The notes under the pieces: generated by a model
The model's database searches: none
The model's input: the letters and a program-made list of their open reading frames with translations, nothing else
Told to the model about the DNA's origin: nothing
DNA from: Phaeosphaeria sp. MPI-PUGE-AT-0046c
Lineage: Eukaryota; Ascomycota; Dothideomycetes; Pleosporales; Phaeosphaeriaceae
Direction: 5' to 3'
NCBI GenBank assembly: GCA_020747045.1
Contig: JAGTJN010000002.1
Span: 1 to 64,000 of the forward strand
Length of the DNA: 64,000 nucleotides
In this document: one piece after another, positions 32,544 through 44,255 of the stretch
Numbering within the stretch: the first letter of the stretch is position 1
How the letters are laid out: each line of letters opens with the position of its first letter
Program-made: the position numbers and the translations under genes

Positions 32544-33128
32544 AGCAGCCGCGCTCAATTGCAGCAATCGAGACGATGATGGAAGATGAGAAACAGCACA
32601 ATCGTAGCTTTAAAACAAACACCGGCTCAATCGTTCGACCAGAGCACAAACGGCCTTTATGTTTCGCTGGCAGCCGCGCATCCGTGCCGTCAGCCGTGGT
32701 CGTGATGACGACACAACAAGCTTTATGCCTCCATCGCTAAAAGGCACGCAGCTAGCCAGCATCAGCAATCCCAGCTTCCCCGCACGCCAAAACAGACGTG
32801 CAACACGCTCTAGTCGGCGCAAACAAGCAACTTGCCATCTTTGCGGAAGGTGATAGTCGCCATCTCCGTCACTATCCCGCGTCTTCCGCCCTAAAAGCTT
32901 ACAGAGCTTACAGAGCTTGCAGAAGCTTGGGACGCGACGTGCACGCCTTGGTCTCGAACGCAGCCGTTCCTGACGATCGCGCGCGCAAATCTGTTCCGTC
33001 GCACCCGTGTTGATGCACCGTGGCCGTCCAATCTAAATAACTCTCCCCTTCCCCCAGGTCGCTCGTGGGATCGCTGGCTGCATACACCTCTCCCACCCCC
33101 CTGGACGTCCAGCCACACTACGATAACC
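32544..33128. promoter_or_regulatory. Shared divergent promoter (oxalate decarboxylase / DUF1275)
   Basis: 585 bases separate the leftward oxalate decarboxylase start from the rightward DUF1275 start. No gene lies inside. It must contain both promoters. A short direct triplication of CTTACAGAG-like sequence occurs near 32900-32920 (AGCTTACAGAGCTTACAGAG). Confidence 0.4.
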
Positions 33129-33983
33129 ATGTCTCCCGCGCGCGCAGTGCGAGCCAACGACGAGGAAACGCCGCTGCTCGGCCGAAGCGCTGGGAAAAGC
33201 TCGGCGACGGCCCGGATGAAGCAGCATTTGACCTGCGACGTCAGCAAGAACTGGGCTGATGCGGTGTTGCTTTTCTGCTACATCATCACGGGGCTGCTGG
33301 ATAGTTCCGCCGTGTTCATCTGGGGTAGTTTCGTGAGCATGCAGACTGGTTAGTCATCCTTCGTCCAACACTTGTACTACTACCACTTGTTCATGCTAAG
33401 TATTCATATAGGAAACACGGTCTATCTCGGGCTGGGCATCATCGCCCCCAGCGAGGGAATCCGCTGGATCAAAGCCCTCACTTCCATCGCGTCTTTCTGC
33501 TTTGGCTCTTTCGTCTTTGCCCGCTTCCATCGCTACTTCTCGCCCCGCAAGCGCTGGGTCCTCATCGCATCGTACGCGTTCCAGCTCCTCTGCATCGTCG
33601 TCGCAGCGGTGATCGTCACGTTCAAGCACGAGACGAAGGAGGAGATTGGATGGCGCGTTCTCGTCCCGATTGCGGTTGTCGCGTTCCAGTCCAGCGGCCA
33701 GGCTGTGACGTCGCGAGCACTCCAGTACGCCGGGCTGACAAGCGTAGTGTTGACGAGTAATTACTGTGACTTGTTCTCTGATGCAAATCTCTTTGCTTTG
33801 TCGAATGTGGAGCGTAATCGGAGGATTGCGGCGCCAGCGCTGTTGCTGCTGGGTGCGTGTCTGGGCGGCGTCTGGGCGCATTCGAGTGTTGGCCTCGCGG
33901 GCGCACTGTGGACGGCTGTAGCATTGAAAGGCGTTGCAGTTGTTGCGTGGGTGCTTTGGAAGGCTGACACGGAAGCGGAGTGA
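33129..33983 (+). CDS. DUF1275 (YoaK-like) membrane protein
   Basis: The 263-aa model has two exons: 33129-33348 and 33412-33983, with a 63-nt intron (GTTAGT...ATATAG). After a short charged N-terminus come six or so hydrophobic segments. The motifs are typical of DUF1275: DAVLLFCYIITGLLDSSAVF, MQTGNTVYLGLG (made across the splice), FCFGSFVFARF and a late SNYCDLF-type segment. DUF1275 proteins are integral membrane proteins of unknown function in bacteria and fungi. The head-to-head arrangement with oxalate decarboxylase is noted; no functional link is known. Confidence 0.88.
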
Positions 33984-34102
33984 ATGTATAAGTACTTGTT
34001 GTCATACATAGCAGCCCAAACCATGATTTAGATATTGCCAATTCCTAGCAAATAAGCACGACACCTCACGGTAATGTCCCGATTATGCGGTGAACTCGTT
34101 TC

Positions 34103-36378
34103 TCAAACAACCAGATCCCCCAGTCCAGGCGTTCCCTCCGCCCTCTTTCTCTTCAACTCATAGCTCAGCACCTTATGATCAGTAAAATACATCAAAACCC
34201 TCCACGTCCTATCCCCTCCACCTGCCCTCCCCAGCATCCCCTGCACCGGTCCAACTGCCACGCCAACCATCCGTCTATTCGAGTGGCCTTGATCAAGAAT
34301 CTCATCTTCATCGTCCTTGTTAAACGGCAAGACATATTCGAGCTGGAACCCGTACTTGTAACCCTCCTTCGTATTGGGAGATTTGGTGAGCGCAAAGATA
34401 GCCGCGCGTCCCAGAGGACTGCCGACGATGAAGATGCCCAGTTCAGGGATCTGGGCTGAGAAACAGAGGCGGTCGTAGGATACTGGATTCGGGCGCCAGG
34501 GGCCCGGATACAAGGGGCGGCGCATCACGAGGGTATGATCTGGCTCGTCACCTGCGATTCGACTCTTTTCGAGCGTATATTCTGGCTCATCGTCCACTTT
34601 GTTGAATGGACTTTGGACAAGGAATATGTCGTCCTTGCTGACAATAAGACACGGCTGACGATTCTGTGGTCTTCAATTAGCAAATGGCCGCCTTCAAGTC
34701 GGGACATTGCGTACATCGAAGCCCTTGAACGAGGGACTTGTTTTGATCTCACTATAAGCTGGTGGCTGGGCTGATGGCCCTAGGCGCCTTTCGATCGCGG
34801 CTGGAAGGTCGGGTGGCATGAAAAGCGACTCATCGTCTGCGTCAGACTCGGCGGCGTTGAAGTCCTGTATGATATGTGCTATCTCTTCAAATGCTACAGG
34901 AAATTGAGGGAATCCTGTAACCGCAAATGGCATATACGTAGGCTGGATTGGCTGTGGCGGAATCTGGTTCTCGTCGGGTACCTCTGGTAAGTAGCTCGTC
35001 AAGTGGAGCTGTATCGAGGGTAGTGAAGGTCCTGTGTAGACCTGCGACCCCTGCCCATGATCTGAGGCATTGTCATCGTCTGGATGCTGGTTTGATTCGT
35101 TTTCAGATTCTTCGTCGTCATGTGACGCACCAACTTCCTCATCGACCGACATAGCATCGTCACCAGAGTCACTGCCACTTTCTGAGCTCTCGGAATCACC
35201 TCCCAAGATCAACATCTCATCGCTACTGCCGGTATCATCTGTTGTATCATGATGGACTGTCGTGGGCGCATTCCAAAGATCTCCATCTTCCGACCGGAAC
35301 CGCTCTTTCTGCACCTTGGCATCGTCGAAGAAGGGCTCAGCATCGGTAGACGTCCACTCACATTCTGACGATGAGACTTCATGTGCTGAGCGAGGATTAA
35401 GGAACATGGCATCCCACGTGGCGTGCGGGTGACCTCTTGCACCAAGACATCGACAACCGCCCAGGGTGAGAGGAGGTGCCTGGCTGGGCAACGGAGCATC
35501 GAGACACCAGCCCATTCTCAGGGCACGTGCTGGCATTTTGGGATTATGCAGGTCCCATAGTGTGACCTCGCCAGTAATACATGTTGCAAAGAGCCAGCGG
35601 CCACCTGGGTCTTCGTCGTTGTTATTAAACGATACCGTTGGTACGTTGTGACTCGCCCTGAGCGTGATGATGTGATCTCGTCTTCGTGGAGATGGGAAAT
35701 CCGTGTCCAGAATTGCGTCCAAGAAGCCGGTTTCGTGTGGAGCATGTCCACCGCTAGCCAACGCAAAAGCCAATACAGTGATCTCGTGAGTATTAGCACT
35801 TATGGCTATGATACGAGCTTCTCGGTGGACGGCTAAGCCCCAAGCGCTGAGGCCGACATTTCGATGAAGAAACACTCTCATGTGGGCGGCGATATCTGAG
35901 TCCTCACCTTGATCGGAAGATTGCTGCGCGAGATCAAGAACGCGCTGAATCTCCTCAACACGGTACCCAATGACGTCTCCATCATCGCAAGTCACCAGAA
36001 GAATCTCGTCATTTCCAAGGTAGTCGACAAGGATGCGAGTGATTGAATGCGGATCCTCGTCGTCAATGTATGGCTCTAGATTGGGAGCCGAGACCGGTGG
36101 TTGCAGGATGAACTTGGGCTCGGACAAATTTTGGTCTGGGAACTCTGGCTGATGAACGAGGATACTGTCGTTGCAAGCGACAAAGTAGAGATTGTGGAGT
36201 TGGGACAAGGCCGTCAAGTCGCATCTCCATGCTTTCATCGACGACGCATACTCTTCATCTTGGGGTCGGCACTACCAGGTATGAGCATGCAGAAGGCAAA
36301 GCTAGCGTAGAAGCAGACAGGCACGGAAAGACTCACCCGAGACGCACCAGTCTGTACACAAGTAATGAACTTGGACAT
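34103..36378 (-). CDS. CRT10: Crt10-like protein (ribonucleotide reductase regulation)
   Basis: The leftward 719-aa model has three exons: 36337-36378, 34715-36271 and 34103-34663 (introns 65 and 51 nt, phase 0). The first tiny exon (MSKFITCVQTGASR) joins CRPQDEEYASS in frame. The N-terminal half reads DLTALSQLHNLYFVACNDSI, ILLVTCDDGDVIGY, GLSAWGLAVHREARIIAISA and LFATCITGEVTLWDL, the beta-propeller start of the Crt10 family. An acidic Ser/Asp/Glu-rich insert (about residues 350-420) follows. The C-terminus has CFSAQIPELGIFIVGSPLGR and AALFALT-like strands. Yeast Crt10 represses ribonucleotide reductase genes and interacts with Rtt101; a nuclear role in DNA-damage response is likely here. Confidence 0.8.
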
Positions 36379-36851
36379 CGTGCCGCCGCATTATCGTGGT
36401 GGTGAAGCGGAGGTAGACGATAGCGCGGTGACCTTAGCGCGCTACGGCTAGCGCTGCCAGAAAGTGTAACTACTGCACTGCACGCTGCCCAACTACGCTC
36501 AAGTGAGGCTTCGGACGGGCGGAAATTAGACGAGACGGATAAGTGTATCGAGCACTTTTCCCCGGTCATCATCGCGCGAAGCATATTTTCGTATCGCAAC
36601 ACAATGCTCTGACGATTAGATTCTACGTTCGAGCGGATGCATTATTCTTGATGGGACAATATGTTGACCGTTGACAAGATAAGTAACAGCTCCTGAGAGG
36701 CAAGTCTATATGCGCCAATAGCAAGACGACCTTCACACATTATAACATGCCGCCTGGACTGATTAAAAACGTCGAGAGCCCTCTAGAGCCTGACACGAGC
36801 GAATGATCGCCTCGACTGATACATATAATCCTCGTTGCAATTCCCAAGCAC
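36379..36851. other. Intergenic region
   Basis: Promoter of the CRT10-like gene and 3' flank of the carrier gene. An 89-codon reverse-strand frame here is open but has no recognisable content and is not needed by the gene model. Confidence 0.4.
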
Positions 36852-38096
36852 TTAGTGCTTCGCGGTAACCTGGTCGCCAGTGAGCTTCTCAACAGCTTCC
36901 TTGGCACTGTCTCTCGTTAGCATTGATCGTTGAAGAAGCACACGCCAAACTTACACATCACCGAGGGCAACCATGCAGACCGTCTGCCAAACGCCGAGAC
37001 CGATTCTAGGAGCAACACCACGGTAGAGACCACTGAGACCGTTGTTCGAGTAGATATACCTGAACGCCTTGCCGACAGTCAAGTTCTTGGGGCGGTTGGG
37101 GTCGACCGTCTTGGACTGCATCTCAACACGGATGACCTCGATAGGCTGGTTCCAGGCAGATAGACCACCACCGAGCGCAGACGCAGTGATCTTCTCCATA
37201 ACGCTGAGCTTCTCGCCGCCCTCCTTGCCAGTAACCCGTCGGATGCCAGACTCGGCAACACGGGAGAGACCAAAGCGGGAGCCCCAGTTGGTGACCTGGC
37301 GCACGGCGACGGCGTTGACTCCGCGGTTGATGCCGCGGATACCCTCCTGGCGGTAGATGTTCATGAACGTCTCCATGGTGCCCGGCGGCTTCACACCGCT
37401 GGCTGCCACCTTGTGCTTGGTGATCTCGACCGTCTTCATGCATGTGCAGAAACCCATGGTAGCGTATGCCTGCGCAAGACCACCGACCATACCGCCCGAG
37501 ATACCCGCGACAAAGTTGTTGGCGCCGAAGGACTTGGCGTGGAATTCGGCTTCCGAGGCGACGAAGAGGAGGACGGCGCCCTTGGTGGAGGCTTCAATCC
37601 AGGCCCACGGAATGAGGCCCTGGTAGACTGTGGACTGCTTAGCTTTTGCATGCTTTTCAACGCCATGCGGCTTGCGACACGCGCTGTGAGATGGCGGGAG
37701 TGGCCAACTTACAGCCCAGAACACCACCTCGCGACCAGATACGCCCAATGGCCCCCGAAAAGCCGTCCGATCTGTTGGCAGCCATGGTAGTCTTGACGAC
37801 CTCCAGCGGCTATTGACGGGAAATGTTAGTGGCATATTCTCGCTCGTGCAATGGGCGGATTTCGGGTCGTAATTACCTGTCCCAGAGTGGTCACCCTGTG
37901 GAGATCGAGTCAGCGCTGTTATCGAGCTGCATGTTGTTTTTGTGCCCGTGTGTACTTACTCGAACATATTGAGGCCGGCACCAACTATTCCATCACGTCA
38001 GCACACGTGTTTGCATACAGCAGACAGTTTCTTCGACTCACGCAGCAGATTGCTGAACTTAACGGGTTTCTTCTCGAGCGCGGGGGGCGCGGCCAT
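36852..38096 (-). CDS. YHM2: Mitochondrial citrate/oxoglutarate carrier (Yhm2 type)
   Basis: The leftward 307-aa model has six exons: 38042-38096, 37960-37984, 37877-37895, 37713-37809, 36955-37627 and 36852-36906. Exons 2 and 3 are only 25 and 19 nt, and all phases fit. The product has the three-fold carrier layout with signatures QPLEVVKTTMAANR and QPIEVIRVEMQSK. It carries Yhm2-specific stretches: QGLIPWAWIEASTKGAVLLF, MGFCTCMKTVEITKHK, GIRGINRGVNAVAVRQ and a VTAKH-type C-terminus. The length equals that of yeast Yhm2 (about 314 aa). It exchanges mitochondrial citrate for cytosolic oxoglutarate across the inner membrane, supplying cytosolic NADPH and acetyl units; Yhm2 was also described as binding mtDNA. 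Confidence 0.93.
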
Positions 38097-38916
38097 GGTA
38101 GCGGAACTCATTCTCTAGGGATTACTTGTCGAAGTTGCGGGGCCTGACCAAGGCAAGAGGGTGCTCCGTCGCAGAAGAGGTGAGTGTAATGTTGGAGAGG
38201 AGAAAGGAGGGCGCGCTCAAAAGTAAAGTTAGTTATGAATGGGCATAAGCTTGCGAGGGCGGTCACGGCGATGTCTGAGCGTTGAGGTAGGGCCACTTTA
38301 GTGAACCCTGAGCTATCGCTGCTGCGACCTGTCTTCGGGTACCTTATACTCTTGGCATGGTCCGCGGCCGATCGTGACAGCAGCGGAGCGCGCATGTGGG
38401 CTAGCTGCTCCGCTCAGTTTCTATCATCGCGGCTACGTGTTGGAGTGCTCAAGGAACTGAGAATCTCCTCCTTTCGCACAGCAAATGTCGCGGTTCCCCC
38501 CGTGTAGTGCTCACACGGCCACGGCTCAACGAGTCGCGTCCGGATCCCCATCAGCTCAACGAATATTGCAGCCCTGGCCCTAGCATCTCTACTCTCGACG
38601 CTAGCTTGCCGGGCCGCGCTGCGCATCCTCTACATACGTCTGTTCTCGTCTCACCGCTGTCCGATGTCCTCCATACATTATTGGTCCGACCTCGGCGCGT
38701 TTAGCGAAAAAGTGAGTTGCGATTGTATTGGTATATCGATCGTTAAGACATGGTATTCTAGCACATCGTCGACTAAAGGGTACTACTACAGTAGAGACAC
38801 AAGTCCCATCTCTACATTTCCGCTCTACATGGTACACAAGCCGCCTTGATGTTCAAGCCGTGCAAGGCGCTCCCTGCAGCTTCTCCATCCCCTGCGGAGA
38901 ATCATTGCGGAGAATC
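38097..38916. other. Spacer between citrate synthase and the citrate carrier
   Basis: About 820 bases hold the 3' flank of citrate synthase and the promoter of the carrier gene, both leftward. No gene is seen. Confidence 0.45.
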
Positions 38917-40477
38917 TTACAAAGTGGCGCCAACAAGCTTGGCATAAGCCTCGGTGCTGAACGACTTGGGCCTCTCGATGGGCGCACCCACGGCGCGGTC
39001 GATGATGAGCTGGGGAAGCACACCGAGCGCACGCGAGACACCAAAGAGGACAGTGTAGTAGTTCTGCTCGGTAAGGCCGTAGTACTGGAGGAGGACACCC
39101 GAGTGGGCATCGACATTGGGGTAGGGGTTCTTGGTCTTGCCGTGCTCGGTGAGAACGCCGGGAGCGATCTTGTACACCTGGCTGACGAGCTTGAACATGG
39201 GGTCATCGGGCAAGTGCTTCTGGGCAAACTCGCGCTGGGAGACGTAGCGGGGGTCGGTCTTGCGGAGGACGGCGTGGCCGTATCCGGGAACGACTTGGCC
39301 GGCCTTGAGAGTCGACCACAGGTAGTCCTTGATGGCCTGGTCGCTAAGGTCGTTGCCGACGGCCGCCTTCATCTTCTGGAGCCAGACGAGCACCTCCTGG
39401 TTAGCCAGACCGTGGAGAGGACCAGCAAGACCGTTCAGGCCAGCAGCAAGGGAGAGGTAGGGCGAGCTGAGCGCACTGCCGACCAAGTGGGTGGTGTGGG
39501 CGCTGACGTTGCCGCCCTCGTGGTCAGTGTGGATGGTGAGGTACAGGCGCATAAGCTCGACAAAGTCCTTGTTCTCGGAGAAGCCCAGCTGGTTGGCCAG
39601 GTTGAATGAGTAGTCCTTGTCCTTCTGGATGGGCGCGACCTTGCCGTCCTTGTAGATGTTGCGGTAGATCTTAGCGGCAATGGTGGGCAGCTTGGCGATG
39701 AGGTCCATGGCGTCCTCGAAGGTGTGCTGCCAGTACTCGGTCTTCTTCATGCCCTTAGCGTAGGCCTTGGCGAAGTTGGACTCGTGCTCGAGAGCAGTGA
39801 CGGCAATGGAGAACTGCGCCATGGGGTGGAGGTCGCTGGGGCAGCGGTCGATGAGCTCCTCGACGAACTTGGGGATATCGGAGCGGGCGGCCCACTCGGC
39901 GGAGAGGTCGCGGACCTGCTGCTCCGAGGGAACCTCGCCGGTTAGGAGGAGCCAGAAGAGACCTTCTGGGAGAGGCTCCTGGCCGCCGGGGGCCTTGGGG
40001 AGGAGCTGCTGGCATTCGGGGATCTGTAGGAGTGAGCGGATCCCCCGGAGCGCAGTAGTGGGAGATATCGTACCGTCTTGCCACGGAAGCGGATGCCCTC
40101 CTCAGAGTCGAGGACGGATCCCTCCCAGACGAGAGACTTGATGCCACGGGCACCGCCGTAGACCTGGTCGAGAGTGACCTCGCCAATGACCTTGTTGCCG
40201 TGCTCTCTGTACCGTTCGGTTAGTGCGTGGTTGCAGCGCTGGTGACAAGGGCGCAGCCGTACTTGCGCAGCTTCTTGATCTTCTCAATCTCGCCAGGCAG
40301 CTTGTTGGCGAAGGTCTCCTTCAGCGACTGGATGCACTGTTAGCGCGCAATTGGTGGGTTGCATAGGTGGCTGCGGACCGTGGTCTTGCTGGAGTAGCAG
40401 CGGAGGCCATTGAAGGCAGTAGTCCGCAGAGGAGCGGCGGCGCGGAAGGCGCCTGTCAATCGCAGAGCAGAGGCCAT
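38917..40477 (-). CDS. CIT1: Citrate synthase, mitochondrial
   Basis: The leftward 467-aa model has four exons: 40379-40477, 40263-40327, 40074-40206 and 38917-40023. An Arg/Ala/Thr-rich presequence (MASALRLTGAFRAAAPLRTT) predicts mitochondrial import. The enzyme signatures are all present: GIRFRGKTIPECQ, HPMAQFSIAV, LTIHTDHEGGNVSAHT (active-site His), GLAGPLHGLANQEVL (second His) and PNVDAHSGVLL (catalytic Asp). It condenses acetyl-CoA and oxaloacetate in the TCA cycle. The donor at the end of exon 1 (GTCCGC) is weak, but the acceptor with a branch-like GCTAAC and the in-phase join to SLKETFANKLPGEI support it. Its immediate neighbour is the citrate carrier. Confidence 0.95.
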
Positions 40478-41652
40478 TGTGTGTGAAGTGGTGATGGGGG
40501 TGGGAGGTGGATGGGCGGGCAGGTGGAGCTGATAAAAAGGCGAGAAAATGTCGGTGGAGCAGCTCGGAAGCTCATCAATTCTGCGGATCGCCCAGCGTCA
40601 TTGCGCGGGATGCAGCCGTGTTAAGTGGCTGCTGCATTGCGGGCAGCAGCCGGGGACCTCGCGCCAGACGACGGTTGCATGTGTTACTGCAAGGTCTGGC
40701 AGATTGTTTGTATGGGCGATGAAGCTGAATTTGCTCTCATGCTGTTCTCCAGTTGTAACCACACGCCGTTGCGAAACCCGCGCTATGCGTTCACAAAGTC
40801 AAACATGTCCCGACTGTGCGTGCCGTGAATCTGCCGACAATACCTCGTAAGCCTCGCCCAACCAACAAGCCTCGGCGAGTGCCTTTGGGTGAGTGAGTTG
40901 CGCTGCTCGTGCTGTCCGCGCTCTCCAAGTCTCGGGTGGTGGGGCATCAACGCACACAGAACACGGAATGCATCCATTATGGATGCGGGCAACACCATGA
41001 GCAAGACAGCCATTGTGTATTCCAGTCCCTATCACAGGTCCACCAGCTCAACAAGCACCAGACGCAAATTTGGACCTCAACCATCCACGGGAGTGTATCG
41101 AGAAACTTTTTGAGACCCTCCCGGTCACGTGTAGTGCTAGCGCAATCTCGAACAGCTCGGCAAGGACAGCGGTGTCGCCGGCCCAGGCCTCTCCTACACT
41201 CACTCCTGCGCATCAGGTTTCACCTGCAACTCTGCGCACTTGATAGACCACCACTCCTGTCACCCCCATCTCACAAGCCCCTGTACTGTCACTGCGACGC
41301 GCTGGTTCATCGCGACTCTCTTGCAGTGCAGGTGAACATTGCCGCGACCGCTCTCACCCGCGCGTGCGCCCTAGACTGAAGCGCACAGTGCCAGCAGCTT
41401 GTTGCAGCTCAAAGCTCCAGCGCATTCCTCTCCCTCGTCTGGCTGCTGCAATTCTGCGCGCATTTCCTCCATCACCTGCGCAGCCATTCCACAGCTCTCG
41501 TACAACCTAGACTTTTCTCCTTCGACAATTGACTTGCGATCGAGTACACTACGTGTTTGTTGTCGCGACTGCTCGCCACACCGTCTCTCGTGCGATAGGC
41601 CATTAGGCTTTCCTTTGTCTTCATCTGTCTAACAGGCACATCAGACGTAAAC
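40478..41652. promoter_or_regulatory. Divergent promoter region, citrate synthase / Nrd1-like
   Basis: Nearly 1.2 kb between divergent genes. Just upstream of the citrate synthase ATG the coding strand is CT-rich (40491-40523), as is common in strongly expressed fungal genes. From about 41200 to 41640 the plus strand is also pyrimidine-rich and probably forms the Nrd1-like 5' leader. No gene is recognised. Confidence 0.4.
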
Positions 41653-43840
41653 ATGGCAGCGCTTGAAGAGTTGACCACCACGCTGCAGTCACTGTCGACA
41701 CTGAAACCACCAGGAGTCACGCCCACAAAGGTCAAGACGATCACGCAGATCTGCGTAGACAACATACAGGTAAGCTGGCGACGCGGTGCTCGCGCAACTT
41801 GACTGTCACCAAGGATGCAAACTAAGTCTCGTCCCCCCGTGTAGTACGACAAAACCCTTATTGAGAAGATCCTCCTTCAATACTCGAACAGCCCCAACAC
41901 GCACAAGCTAGGAGTGCTATACGTCGTCGACTCAGTCATCCGACAATGGGTGGAGAAAGCCAAGAAGGCTGGCCAGACTGTGTCTAGCAAAGCTGCTCCG
42001 GGAACCTACGCGTCCGGAGTACAAATGGTCCGAGATGCCCTGCCAGTGGTCTTGAGCGATCTCATCAATATTGCTCCTGAGAGCCAGAAAGAAAAGATCT
42101 CCAAGCTTCTGGACATCTGGGAGCGTGGACAGACGTTCCCACCAAACATGATCGCCACCATGAAGCAGCTGGTTCATGGCCCACCACCCAGTAAGCCGTC
42201 TACCATTGTTGTGCCACTGGCCCCCCTGACATCGGTCATCACAGATGTTCCTGCTCCGTCTGCTGCCCTGCCTAAGAGCAATGGTGTAGGACAAAGCTAT
42301 TCTACTCAGACTAACCAACAGCCTGTAGTACCGCCACCTGCCGCGCAACCACGGCAGGATCCAAGTGCTCTGTATTCTGCCTTGGCTGGTCTAGGTCAAT
42401 CGAATGCTCAAACTAATGGTATACCCCCACCCACGCCTGCTCTTTCTTTTCCCCAGAACATGGTGCCGCCACCACCCCCAGGATTTCTTCCGCCACCGCC
42501 TCCTGGGGCAACTGGACAGGCTCCTGTGCCACCGGCACCCGCTGGAACCAACGACATGACCGCACAGATACTCCAAGCAATGAGTGCAGGATTGATCGCT
42601 CCCGATCAAGCTATACAGGTATTGAATGCAATGGCTGCAGCACAGAACGGAGGAGCACAACTGCCCTCATTGCAGGCGACTGAAGCGCCAGCTACTCAGC
42701 CGTCTTACCAGGCCCCTTCATATGACTACGGACAACCAAATGGTGTACAGCCTGAGCGCTATGACCCGAATGAAAGTAGATACCGCGACCGTAGCAGGTC
42801 GCCTGACCAACAGCAGCGAAATATGACTCCTCGTAGATCGCCATCTGGCTTGACACGTCGGGAGAGCCCGACGTATGGTGTTTACGACCCCAATGCAGGT
42901 CACGATGGTAACCCATCAAACCGTCCAGATCGCGGTGATCGCGGTCGAGGACGGGGTAAGCAAAGGGGAGGTCGCAACGACCGGGCTGAGTATCGTCAAC
43001 GGTCGCCTCCAAGACGGCAGCCAAGCCCGCCTAGAAATGCGTATGGTAATTCCAAGTACCTCGATTGGGACACTTCACTGCCACGAGACCATATCAGAGT
43101 CCTTAGTCGCACATTGTTTGTAGGCGGTGCTGGTGGCACAGAGGGTGAGATTCGGAGCATTTTCAGCCGCTTTGGCCAAGTGCAGACGTGCATTGTCAAT
43201 TTAGAAAAGCGCCACGCATTTGTCAAGATGATGACTCGCCCCGATGCGGTGCATGCCAAAGAAGGAATGGACAACCTTCAGGATTCTGTCGCTCAGTCAA
43301 AAGCACGCCAGGTATGAAATGATGTTTGCTGGACCAGACGTGTACTAACGTGCGCAGACGCGCTGGGGTGTAGGTTTCGGGCCCCGAGACTGCAGTGACT
43401 ACTCGACAGGCATCAGTGTCATTCCTATCTCGCGGCTTACAGACGCTGATCGTAAGTGGGCGTTGACCGCAGAGCACGGCGGAACTGGCGGTCAAGCTCT
43501 TGAGGGTGGCATGGTGATGGAGGAGCCCGACATTGAGATTGGTGCCGGAGTGTCGTCGAAAGGTGAGCATGGCTTGGATGTTTGAGGATACTGGCACTAA
43601 TTCCTGGCAGCCATAAGTAGACGTGTTGCCGCAGACGGACCTCGCGGCGGCGGTCGTGGAGGCTTCAACAACGGGCGTGGAGGTCAAAATAATCAGGACA
43701 ACAGCCAGCGATACCGCAAGCCGGAGGCTCGGCCAGGTCACGATCCACGCCATGCATCGCCCCAAGCTCGACCGGAGCCCGTGATTGCAGTCCCACCAGC
43801 CGTGCCAGGCTTTGGCTTCCAACTTCCCGGTTTTGGATGA
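41653..43840 (+). CDS. Nrd1/Seb1-like RNA-binding protein (CID + RRM)
   Basis: The 672-aa model has four exons: 41653-41769, 41845-43311, 43358-43562 and 43611-43840. The N-terminal ~150 residues form a CTD-interacting domain (VDNIQYDKTLIEKILLQY, HKLGVLYVVDSVIRQW). A Pro/Gln/Ala-rich linker contains poly-Pro runs, then RS/RG-rich stretches (RSPPRRQPSPPR, RGRGRGKQRGGR). An RRM follows at about 461-545, with RNP2 LFVGGA and RNP1-like KRHAFVKM, continuing across the splice into WGVGFGPRDCSDY. An RGG-rich tail ends the protein. This is the layout of Nrd1 (yeast) and Seb1 (fission yeast), nuclear factors that bind the RNA polymerase II CTD and nascent RNA for termination and 3' processing. Confidence 0.9.
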
Positions 43841-44255
43841 TAGATTTTCCTTGTTATCAAAATACGTGTACCACTAAATCATGACCTGGGAAAAGCATAC
43901 TCTCTACGTTTGTATCGGCGGTCTTTTCGAGCGTCTTCTGGGTAATGGCTTCTTCAAGAGGGCTACTAGCATTGAACGGCGTTGTCGGCGTATGCCATGT
44001 CTCTGGCAGGACTGAAAGCATTGTGAACGAACGGGGCATATATGCTGCATATGTGGTTCTATTATCAAGTCACTGTCTTCCTTGATCAAGCATGGTAGTA
44101 TTTAACAGCGAGTGAATAAAAAAGTATGCATTGTTCAATTGGTTAGGAGAGGTTGTTTGAGCTCTTTTCGACTTTGATCGTTTCAATTGTTTTTGCATTG
44201 ATTGTTCGCATACATATAGTTTATCAAATTCGCAAATCTGTGTCCATCCAATCAC
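43841..44255. other. Intergenic region between convergent genes
   Basis: About 415 AT-leaning bases, presumably the two 3' UTRs. No gene is seen. Confidence 0.45.

Noticed and set aside
38728..39609. 293-codon plus-strand open frame
   Set aside because: It is the antisense shadow of citrate synthase exon 4, caused by biased codon use.
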